Assembly: GCF_963678635.1 (NCBI RefSeq)
Contig: NC_087062.1
Coordinates: forward strand, 35,426,052-35,490,051
Reading direction: 5' to 3'
DNA length: 64,000 nucleotides
Source of the DNA: Symsagittifera roscoffensis
Lineage: Eukaryota > Xenacoelomorpha > Acoela > Convolutidae
Shown piece by piece: positions 13,301 through 24,600 of the stretch; position 1 is the stretch's first letter; each line of letters starts with the position of its first letter. Under the pieces are notes generated by a model. That model worked only from the letters and a program-made list of their open reading frames with translations. It was not told where the DNA came from and searched no databases. A program made the translations under genes and the position numbers.

Positions 13301-13913
13301 AATCTCAACTTTCAAATTTCAAAAAAAAAACAAAAAGCTCTAGAACAATTTATGATTGAAACTTGTCTGATAAAGTTTACCCAATTTGAGCAAACTAGAT
13401 TAATAGCTAGAAGTTATATTTCTTCGAGTTTTGATAATTGAGTTCCACTTTAAAAGCTAAAAGTTAATCACGTTTTTCGTTACTTTTATAATTTAGCTGT
13501 TCAATAGTGGAGTTTGCCTTCCTTTCAACAAAAAAGGGGTGAATTTTAGAATGAAACAAAAGTAAAAGAGCAAAAAATAAATTGCAGCCTGAACAAACTT
13601 CATCGACTCTTGATAAATGACAAGTGATCCTTTCTTCTTCATTACACAAACAAAAATGCCAAAGTTCCTAAAAACAGCAGAATTGCAAGAGAAGACAGAA
13701 ACATGCTATGAAAAAATTTCGATCTGCAAACATAGCCAACAGACAAGTCAAAAGTGTCAAAAAACAAGAAAATAAAAAAACTAAATGGAAATTACACACT
13801 GCGATTAATTTAGATCACTGAGGCTCTTTGACTTTCAATTACTGTTTATGATTCGAACTTGCTTCATGAAATTTTCGCAGTTAGAAAAAACTAGATCGAC
13901 AGTTGTTTTTTGA

Positions 13914-14000
13914 ATTCAGATAACTTAAGATTTCAGTTAGATTAAGTCAGAGAAGTTTCAGATAACTTAAGTGATAGATGTTTCAGATAACTTAAGTCTG
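13914..14000. repeat. Short tandem repeat, CAGATAACTTAAG type
   Basis: TTTCAGATAACTTAAG or a close variant occurs three times within about 90 bp, with a fourth degenerate copy (TTTCAGTTAGATTAAG). The unit is about 30 bp. Confidence 0.7.
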
Positions 14001-15553
14001 TGTTGAAACTACACTCACGTTTCTCAAAAATTTGTACTTTTGCCTTCGATTACGGAGTTTGCCTCTATTTAACAAAAGAAACGAAGTGAACTGCGAAAGA
14101 AATCACATGAATCAAACTTCGAAAAATCAAAATGGCGCGTGAACTAACTTCATTTTCCAAAAAAACGAACAAAATTTATCTATAAAAATGAAAATTCTGT
14201 AGTTTTTTTTTATTTAAGTAGAAAAAAATACCTGAAAATAATTTAGAGTCTAGCAAGATTTACTTCTTGTTCTATTTAAGTCTGAAAACCAAAACTTTAG
14301 ACCAGGTTTTCTCGACCAATAGTGCTATGATTTTTACACCATACTGACCCCCACCAGCTTTTCTTGAGGCAGTCAAAAGTGACTAGACAAAAATTCAAAG
14401 TTTTTATTGGGTGGTCGGTGCAATGAGAATGATTAAAACTCTTTTAAAACATGCAAAATTCCAATAATCCCATCGCGCGTGCATATTGTCTGAAATTAAC
14501 GCTTGAGAAAAAGCAAAAATTTTCTTTCAATCTAATTTAAAAATTTTTATTGTTCTATTTTTTGATAAAACTAACTCAATTTGAGAAAACTGGAGTGTTA
14601 TGTAAAGTGTTTATTCCGCCCAAAAAAAACGATACGTTACATTAACTTCATCCGAGGAAAGCGAAATTCGACAGTGTTATATCTCGACGCTAAAGGTGAC
14701 TTCAAACTCGCTCCCGCGAACTATGATCGATAAGTAAGATGACAAATATAGAATAAAATTTTAGTTTAAAGGTTTACAGCTCCTAGTCTCTGGCTACAAA
14801 TTGTATGTTTGTTTTTCCTATATTTTTGTCTGAAAACCCTCCAATCTTGATCGACGAGGTCTGTCCATTACATTTTGATATATCCAAATGTAAAACTATA
14901 AAATGGATTTTCATGATAACTCCGTTCTAGCTATAAGCTAACAGTTTCAGTAGAGTAGTTTGCTCCCTGCTCCAACCTGAATCCTGCTCACATCCTTGTG
15001 ACTGAACTATGCAAACTACTTCTGTTCATACACAAAAACTGAGAGCTGAAGTAACTTAAAACTGTCGTCTTCAACAAAGCAAGTACACAACACATCATAT
15101 ACCAAATTACACAGGGGTCGTGCGTAAATTCACAGATGTAGCAACCCGAAAATAACAACACTAACACATCTTGATATAATATTGATTTCAGAGGACTAGG
15201 TAGGTAGAAGAAGTATTTATCCGTAAATAAAATTTTTGTACTCATTTTTTCTTTCATAGTGTTCTTATTTTGCTTTTTGCTACACCTGTTTATTGCACTG
15301 TCATATTACCGATGAAAACTATCTATAGTTTATTAAGTTGAGTTGTTCAGTGTTTTGGAGTGAAGTAGGTTTCCGAGTAGTCGTCCAATTGATTTTCCCT
15401 GAGTTGAGCTAAGAGGGGTTTGTAGAAGTCCTTATAAATTGGTCGGATGAAGCCTCTGTCAGTTATCTCTTCTAAAAAAACGTAAGACTTTTTTTAGGAC
15501 GACCAAAATGTTTTTCCGAAGTCTTCCAAAAATCTACGAAGAGCTTGTTTCAC

Positions 15554-15735
15554 AGGCGGATTCTTGAAAAAAGGCAAAAATTCTTTTTCCCAAAAATTCA
15601 GTTTTTTTGCCCTCTTTTTGGAAAGTTTTGACCAGAAAATTACCGTGTTTTTGGCGCACGCTCCCCTCAAAGACGCCTCAGAAAACTTTAGGGTTGATGA
15701 AATAAAACTATGTCGAGAAATCCTCCCCCTAAATA
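15554..15735. mobile_element. Decayed hAT-like MITE copy
   Basis: It starts CAGGCGGATTCTTG and contains GGCAAAAATTC, TTTTGACCAGAAAATT, a GGCGCACGCTCCCCTC block and TCGAGAAATCCTCCCCCT. This is the same order as the copy at 27567-27840. No clean right terminus or target duplication was found. Confidence 0.5.
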
Positions 15736-16507
15736 GCTATGACTTTTTATTTAATTCATTTCATTCGGGATATTTAATTCTATGGCGGAGGCAGGGGAAG
15801 TCAAAACCTAAAAAACTGTTTTTTATACCAAAAAAACTAACTATAATCAGCATCGACAGAACGCTGCTATAACTTGTGCCGACGAACAGTCATTTGGCAC
15901 ATGCAAAAAACAATTAGCGCCGCATCTGAGCAAATTTTGGCGGATATAGCATCAAACATAGCCAACAGTCAGTTGAAAAAGTGCAAATGAGCTGGAAGGA
16001 ACCCAAAAAAATAATTGAATTCTCACGGAACAGTTTAAAATTTCGAGTTTCAAAGAAATCGAGGACAACCAGTTGCTGTTCAGCCAGCAAAGAATGTTTC
16101 GAGTACAATGATTTTAAGAAAAAAATGTTCTACATATCGAAAAATGTTCCTAAATATCGAGAAAAAAAACGTTTCGACTTTTTTCTTAAAGCCGATTCTT
16201 TTTAAGCAAAGAGTGACTGCATTGATTAAACATTTCCAAAATTCCGAGATTCATTTCGTCTCAACAATTTTCGTCTAAGTTAGACAATAAACGAGCTTTC
16301 TCTCGGGTAGTCAAATCTGAGAAAAACATACCTAGTACAAAATTCCTTTCCACCTAGTGAAGTGGTCGGAACCTATAATCGCCTTGAAGCATTTCAAACT
16401 TCAGAATTTGACTTATCTTCAAAATTGCTTTTAAATAATTTCTCAATTCAGCTACTCTCACCAGTGACGGAATATTAGATATGGTTTTCAGCAATTACAA
16501 ATTAGGT

Positions 16508-16594
16508 TTAGTTCATTATTCTACCATATCCCCGTACATTTTACTTACATATTATGTTAAGTTCATTATTCTACTATATCCCCTTACATTTTAC
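16508..16594. repeat. Two-copy 51-bp tandem repeat
   Basis: GTTCATTATTCTAC(C/T)ATATCC followed by CC(G/T)TACATTTTACTT occurs twice, about 51 bp apart. Confidence 0.75.
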
Positions 16595-17119
16595 TTTTAA
16601 CATTTTCCTTAGCGATCTTTAACCAATACTTTTTTACTCAAGCTCACCTGGGTTAGAAAAAGAGCAAATATGGTTTTTTAAAAGCACTTCTAACCTTTTA
16701 AATTAATTAATTTCTGAAATAGATGTCGATAAAATCAAATATTGCTCTAAAGGTTCATAGCGCCATATTTTCAATATTCTCATACAATGCATTTACATAG
16801 CGAAAATTCGACAAATAGAGTTTATCAAAGAAAAAAATTTCTTCTAATAAAAACGATCGACTTGAATGAGTCACTTGTACTCGACAATTATCTTTAAGTT
16901 GAAAAAAGTAAAGAGAAGAACTGCAATAATTGTTTCAACTCCTCCGTCTGCTCAGAAAGAATAACTCATATCCTGGCTTTAAGCATTTTAGTTCGGGAAC
17001 AGCAAAAACTGCAAACGTTCCGCTCGAGCTCAAAATCTCTGGTTGTTAATGAAAATTTAAGAAAATAAATCTGCTTGTCCGAAGTTTGTCCACTTGTTTC
17101 AAGTGTTAAAAATTGTTTG

Positions 17120-17530
17120 GAAAACTCTAAATCTCAATGTTCTGTCGGGCCTGATGGTGTTCTTCTTTTCTATTAGTTCAAAGTGCAGATATTTTAGCTC
17201 CACCAGTTTATTATTGCTTTAAACACGACTTTATTTAGTGTGAATGGCCATCATACTGAAAGACAGCATTCTTTACGGCGGTATAAAAACAATTCTAACA
17301 TTGATATAAAAATTATACCCATTATCATCCTTTCAAAAACATTGGTGCTTTTAGAAAGAATAATTCATCCCAGGGTCAGAATTCTGATGACAAAGCAGCC
17401 ATATAGCTTTCTGAGCAACGTGTCAAGATAAAATCTGTTGTATCTTCTTAGTTCAATAATAGTTCAGGTGTGCGGCAAGGTTGTGTCGTCGTTGTTCACT
17501 CCAATTTAAAATGCTTGCTTACGATTTACC
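17120..17530 (+). pseudogene. Remnant of a non-LTR (LINE) reverse transcriptase
   Basis: Conceptual translation gives SVGPDGV near 17141, a stretch IIILSKTLVLLERIIHP near 17320-17370, and GVRQGCVV near 17467. These correspond in order to reverse-transcriptase motifs of jockey/CR1-type LINEs (S.GPDGI, RPISLL..KLLE.II, GVRQGC.LSP). The frame is closed by a stop at about 17429, and the GVRQG motif is in another frame, so the element is dead. No catalytic YADD box or endonuclease part is seen. Identification rests on motifs only. Confidence 0.5.
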
Positions 17531-18299
17531 ACTGTCATGGAATCTTCATACTACTAATAGATTGACAACTTTAAGCGCTTTCTTGAAGCCTTATTCGAAC
17601 AGAAATCATGGCGTTGTATACCTGGACCTAAGATAAAGGTTTATTTTTTCATCCTGACATGTAAAATTTGTAAAATTGGCTATTTTTTTTTCTCATTTTT
17701 CACTTTTAATGATTAAAAAATTAGCTGCATTTGACACTACAAAAAAGATCTCGGTCTGCTTATTTTGCACAATCTTAATTGAACAAACGACATTGATTAC
17801 AAATTGGCACAAAAATTCTCTATTTTATGCGTCGAAGCTTACATTTTTCCGTCCGATCAGTCCGCAAACTGTAATAAATTTGCATTGTTTAACAAATATT
17901 CAATCTATGAATTAAGCCTACTCATCCCTCATCGTCCTTCTCAACCACGGCCCTCTAAAATAAACCTTATAACTAAAATCATAAATAATCAAACCGCAAA
18001 AAAATCAAACTTCAACGAGAACAAATTAGAGGCCAATCTGCCATTCTCAAACATAAGTTGGGCAAAGTAGATTCGCAATAAAACACTACGCTTCCTAGCT
18101 GGCTTGTTTATAAATTCAAACGACCAAAAAAAGGTCTTTATTTTTGGCAATATGTTCTTAACACTTAGCAGATAATTTTCGAGAACGGACACCGTACATA
18201 GGCATATGAAATGAAAACTTGTCGTATGAAACGGAAACGTGTCGCAGAAGAGCAAAAAAACAGGCTCGAAACTATCCATAAATTCTGGTACTACAGGCT

Positions 18300-18616
18300 A
18301 CGGTAGATTTAGATGCGTTAGCAACGGTATCTGTTAGACTACTATCGAGGCCATTTTTATGTTTGCTTTTAAATTGGACACCCGACAGGCTGATGCCTTT
18401 TTGGCTTAATTCCAAGCCGAACTAAATTGTAAACGTTTTGGCTTGAAAATAAAATTGTTATTACTGCCGTTATTTAAGATAAAACTCTCGCGCATTTATG
18501 AAGAAATTCTTTTCAGCCATACAGTATACGTTTTTTAAGCATTGCCTTGCAAGACTGGACCACGGCAGCAACTATATGACAAATATTGTCATGTTAAATG
18601 ATTGGCTGCTACTGAC
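18300..18616. other. AASS: Region downstream of the last AASS exon found; no terminal exon recognised
   Basis: The reverse strand at about 18350-18430 has an acceptor-like ATTTAG followed by a short open stretch containing LELSQKGIS. It does not join in the required phase 1 and resembles the AASS C-terminus poorly. Nothing else is seen. Confidence 0.3.
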
Positions 18617-21600
18617 CCTTGAGTATCATTTTGGTGGCTAGTGCACAAGGTAGTCCCACCCACTTGGCCATAGCTGAGTATCCATAGGGGTCTCCGTACT
18701 GGACCATAGACACATTCACTGTCTCGATTCCCTCTTGGCCAGTTTTCTCATCTACTTTCTCCACTTCGAACGAGTGACGCATCACCAGGAAGTCACGCTC
18801 TCCGCGTTCTAGAAATAATGTTAGAGAATTGCTTATCTTTTTTGAATAACAAAGTTGGAAAGTTGAAGATTTTTCAACTTTCGATTACTGAAAAAAAAAA
18901 CATATATTACCTTAAAGCAATTTGAATTTCAGGATTCTCATTTGATTGCCACTTTTTCGAGAAAACTAACCCAAATCGCAAATCCTGAATCAGTAGGTAA
19001 CTGTTTATTCCGCTAACTGTTTTTCGTGATTCTACAGTGCTGATTTAAATCATCCTGACAAAAGGAAAAAAATTTTTAGTCACATGAACGTATTGCATAT
19101 TCTTATATCGGCGAAGATTCCTCTTTGTTTTTTTTTTTCACTCGGGAAAAGTCTCAAAATCTGTTCAAGCTCAACTTTAACGTTTCGCGGTTTGACTTTT
19201 GATTTTTTCCAGCTCGCTTCATTTCCTTTAATAAAAAGAACACAATCTTTACGATGAAAAAAAAACACAGAAGCGAAGCTGCTCTTCGCAAAGAGTACCG
19301 AAAACACGACAAAAAAGCAGCTTTATAGAGTGAAATAAGCCTCGAATTAGTAAAAACCTTGCTACTTATCAGATTCGAACCTGCAAGTTCGAGATTTGGA
19401 GTCTCATACCCTGCCCTCTCGGTCATGAATGCTTAACAATCGGTAAAACTAGTCACAAACCAAGCAGCTACATATGCTAATAAATTGTTTTTGTGATGCC
19501 GCAAAAGTGGCACCAAAAACAAATAGACACAAATTTGCAAGTAAGAATTTCAAATATAACAAACAGCAGGCATCCACACTAACTTTTCATATAGAAAATT
19601 GGAAAGCATAAAACCACATACTGCATGAAATATGCATTTCAAATAATTGCATGCAAGGTATAATCAATTACAAAATTTCTGAAATCGAGTTTTTATAATT
19701 GTGGTTGTTTGAAACAAATCGTTTTGTTTTCGGTTCATTTGATGAATATCGTTTGCATCAACTGTGTTAATCTATTATTATTTGAATGTCAAAACACCTG
19801 CTATCACAAAGCCGTAGTCGTGCCACAAACAGTGCCACCGATATTCGCGACCTTTGTTAGAAAGAAAAGAATAGTCGTACTATTAAACTACGCTCGCTAA
19901 AGTACGATAGTGTAAAGAACCCTATTGATCCAGTTTTCTCAAACTTGATTAATTTTTTTTAAAAGTCAACAATAACTTGTTTTTGAAAATAAAAGATTAA
20001 GGCCATACAGCAGCCTATCGTTCAAAGTGCTACCAAAAGTATCTTTTTTATTTGCAAGTTAGGTTGTAAAAAAGAAGGTTCGTACTAATATACTCGCTTC
20101 GCAAGTGTAAACAAACGAAATGAAGGCAACTTCAAAATAATTCAAAAGTCAAACCGCGAAAAATTAAAATCGAGCGTGAACAAATTTTATGACTTTTTCG
20201 TGAATAAAAAAAAAACAAAAGAGCATCACCATCTATATAAGAGTAATGTACATGACACAAGCTGTATTCCTTTTTTCAGGATAATTTAAGCGCAGAGGCG
20301 AAGCTTTGCTTCGCAAACACTATCGAGAACAAGACAAAAAAGCAGCTTTATAAAGTAAAACAAGAAAAAAAAGCCTCGAGTTAGTAAAGCTTTGCAACGT
20401 ATCGGATTCGAACCTGCGACCCCGTGATTTGGAGTCTCAAGCCCTGCACGCTCGTCCACGAACGCTCAACAGGTGACAAACATTAGTCAATAATAAAGCA
20501 TCTACATATGCTAATAAATTGCCAATGCCATGCAGCAAAAGTGGCACCAAATACAAATATACACAAATTAGCATGCAAAAAACTGTAATGTAACAAACTG
20601 AAGCTTACTTTGCATATGATAAATTCGAAAGCACAAAGCCATTTTATGTATGAATTAAGCATTTCAAAAATTTTGCAAGATATGAGTTGGAAAATTTTTG
20701 AAATCAAGTCGATTATTTCAGTGATATTTGAAGCAAATAGCTTTTCTTCGGTTCATTTGAACAATGAGAAATGCATCATCTGTGTTAACTTATTACTAAT
20801 CGAATGTCAAAGCACATGTTATCAAAAAGCTGCGAAGATGCACCAATATTTGTGACTTAGGTTAGAAAAAAAAGAGTCGTCGTACCATTACACTACGCTC
20901 ACTTAAGTTCGCAAGTGAAATCAGCACTATAGAAATACGAATTTGAACGAATTTCAAAAAACTTTCAAAAGCGTGAACGAATTTTAAAAAATTCCTTGAA
21001 AAAAAACTTCGTTTTTCGACACTTAATTAATATAGTCGATCCAGACAACGCCTACTTTATCCTGTAAAATCGCTTCAATTCCAACTATTCCATTTCGGCA
21101 GTTCACGATGATTCTCAAGTCAGGTTGCTACCCTCTTAAGGTTGTAAAAAGGTTGTAACTCACTAAATGTGTACTTTTGTGCCAGGGCAGCTGATAACGT
21201 ATCACAAGGAGTCTCGAACAGGGGTACCATTTCATGGTCAGAAAACAGACCCAGGTCCTCCATTGCACTCGTGACAGATGAAGACACTCCATATTTCGAC
21301 ACAATGTCGATCAAGCCCTTCTCAGAAGTAGAATCATTGGCCTCCAGCAGATTGCACATGAGTTCTCTCTAAAAGCACGCGAAAATTTTCTTGCCTAAAT
21401 TAAGAACATAGCCAACAGACAGTTAAAAAAGGTACTTGAATGCAAGGAATCAAAAAAAAAATCATCTTAACCTATACAAGAGTCTTCACTACGTTCATCC
21501 ACTGATAAACAATGCTTTCAATTGTAAATATACTTCAACTTTAGTTATTTTTCGCATCTAACCAGGCGGCATGCAATAAATTCTTTTATCTAATTGAGCC

Positions 21601-24600
21601 AAACCGAGGCCGGATATTTTGAAGAAAAAAAAATCTTAAAATCAGCAATAATGTAACATCTCATCTAATCAGAAAATCAACTTGCAGTCCAGGTTAATTA
21701 AGAGGACCTTCAGAGAAAAGCAATAAATCAATCACAAATAACAAACCCAAGAGATTGCCTTGGCATCGGGGTGCAAGTACGGCACCGAATCCAAACTGAG
21801 CAGACCCAACTTGAAGAATGACTGCACTATCGCTGCGTACCCACTGTACCTCAGAGTTCCTCTGAAGAACGAATGGCATGTGTTTAATCCGTATTCCTCT
21901 ATGTACCCGAGGGAATCACGGTTGGGGAAGTACTCTAAGCGGAGGCCAGGGAACAGGTCGATTGGTTTCCGGTATGTCAGCACATCACCTTGGGTGCCAG
22001 TCTAAAAATCAACAACTGCACAATGCTTTGATAAAATGAGACCCTTTTATATTGCTACAACGTTCTGTGGTTTGAAATCCGCCATTTTCAAGAATTCCTT
22101 GATCTTTCACCTAAGCAAAAATTTATTGTTTAGCATAAAAATGAAGGAAAAAGCTAGTAGAAATGCATACCAACTGGACTCCAAAAATCAGAATGTGAGG
22201 CAATACCAATTGGAATGCTCAAAAAACCGAAACTCACTTCAATAATTTTTCCGTCCTGCAGAAACTTGGCTGAGCTGTTGGCTGCCAAGAAGACACCTTT
22301 TGGACTCCAACTGAACCTGTACTTCAGAGGGTTGTTCGAATGCTCAGGGGCTGGGAGACCTCCACAAAGAGATGTGAAGGACACAATCTGAAGCAAACAG
22401 TCAAGTCAAACTCTAATCCAACAAACCGATAGCAACTAGAATCTAAATCTTAACACTAAGGCAAAGCGGAGCTTCGCAACTCTTGTTGCGATACAACAGA
22501 AACAATGCAAAACAAGAAAATGATAAGAAAAAAGGAAACCTAAACTTTTTCGAAAACAGTCAAAATTCACACCATTGCAAGGAAAATATTCAAATATAGC
22601 CAACTGACAGTTGGAAAAGAGTAACGAACTCAAGGAAACTGAAAAAAAAATCCGACTTGTTTTTTCAAAGATCTTCAACCGTTCAATTTCGAATAAAAAA
22701 TTAGATGGCCTTGAAGCTCTTTGAATTTGCAGAACAATTGATGATGGCCACTTTTTTGTTAAAATTAACCCAACTTGAGAAAACTGGATCAATAAGTAAA
22801 ACTTATATTTCGCTGGGAAATCTGATAATTAATTTCCATTTTCAAAATTAGAAACCAATCACGATTTTCGGGACTTTTACAATTTTGCTGTTCAATAGTG
22901 GAGTTTGCCTTCTTTTTAACAAGAGAAATGCACTGAACTTAAAAAGAAATCACAAGTCAAACCGCGAATAATCAAAATTGAACGTGAACAAATTTTAGTT
23001 TTTTTTCCTGACAAAAAAAAACAAAAAAATCAGCAAGACCTATATAAGAGTACTCACTACGTTCATTACTCTTAAAACAACCTTAAGAGCATCTTAGTGG
23101 AGTTGTCTTCCCTTTAAAAATAAAAAGGAACTGAACTTGATAAGAAATCAGAAGTCAAACCGCGCAAAAGTACATTTGAACCTGAACAATTTGAGCTTCT
23201 TCTGTAGTTAAATTGAAATTACGTAGATTTACAACTGAATTTTAATGTTTTTGCGGGACACCTAGATTTAAAAATCTTTCTGATGGACATGGTAAACATG
23301 GAAAACATCACCTTGTTTCCTGTGGCTTTAATTTGATCGATCGCTTCTAAGGCCAGCAAATGATCAATTCCAGGGTCCAGCCCACACTCCATCGCAGCAG
23401 TCAAGCCTGCATTTTTAAACTGCTCTTCCAATTCGCCCAAAGAAGGGTTCATGTAACTGGTCGTCACGAGATGGGAGCCGTTTTTCAAACATGACTCTGC
23501 TACCTTTCTGTGTAGTGTCCAGGGCAACAAACTTACGACTACGTCGTGATTTTTCACCAGCGAGTCCAGTTCGTCCGGTTGACTTTCAACATTCAATTCA
23601 TAAGCAACGCATTGAGGAAACTTCTTAGCAAGAACTTCAGCTTCTTTTTTAATCGCAGATACAATTGTTACACCAAGACCGTCCTCTCTGGCTAAAGATT
23701 CGATGCAAGGAGGAGCTACGTATCCCGCTCCCAGAACTAGAACTTTCTTAGAGTCCATAACTTTGGCAGTTGCAGGCGGAGAAAAAGTTCGTTTCACAGC
23801 TTCGGCTCTGCAGATAAAGTAAATAACGGTTATTTAAAATTGAGCAACATTTGATCTGAAATCTAGTGTCTGTCAATTAAACTGTTTGTATTGCATATAA
23901 AACTCACTCTCTATGTTGGCGTAGGGTGTTTATGTACTCGTATGACTTGGTCAGTTTTCCATTGGAACAAATCACAGCCTAAACAACTTTTTGATGATCA
24001 ATCAGATAACTAGGTCAGCGAATATAAAGGGTATCAATTAAGGTGATCCGATTTCAAATTTCTGAAAAACTAGTAAGCATATAGGCAGGTGTCATTAAGG
24101 ACACTTTTGATTGCAGATTTATCACAAACACAGCTTCAATTTTATGATTAATTCGACGAATCATTGCAGTATGAAAAAACTATGACATAGTCTACTTTAT
24201 GTGAAGCAATTTAGGTCTGCATTTGCAGGTGATCGGGCTTGGTGTCGTATTTCAAAATTTTGCAATCGGATTCGGATCCGAAAAAAGGACTCCGAACTTA
24301 CAAGAACGAATGAATGAATTTGGAGAGTGCTATTTACGTCATTTTTTGCAGATTAATTTCAATTGATTTCAAAATGTGCATTATACCTTAGTGCATCATT
24401 ATTTTTCCTGAAAAAAAAAACAAACAATAACAATCAGCAAGACCTATATAAGAGTCTTCACTACGTTCATTACTCTTAATAAATCAGAAATAAAACCGCA
24501 AAAAAAATACATTTGAGCCTGAACAATTTATAAGACTTTTGCTGAAAAACGAACTACGTTCATATAAATCAGAAATAAAACCGCGAAAAAATACATTTGA

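Larger units (their letters stand above)
10321..16880. other. Gene-poor intergenic stretch
   Basis: About 6.5 kb without any convincing exon on either strand. It contains short repeats, a decayed hAT-like copy near 15.55 kb and palindrome-headed repeat pieces (CATAGCCAACAG) at about 13731 and 15957. A locally GC-richer patch at about 12030-12170 lies in an open frame (11976-12389) beginning near MGNSGAKVVLKL. I do not recognise it and see no convincing flanking splice sites. Confidence 0.5.

Noticed and set aside
18290-18435. Minus-strand stretch with LELSQKGIS as the AASS terminal exon
   Set aside because: It would need phase 0 while the preceding donor is phase 1, and similarity to the family's end is weak.
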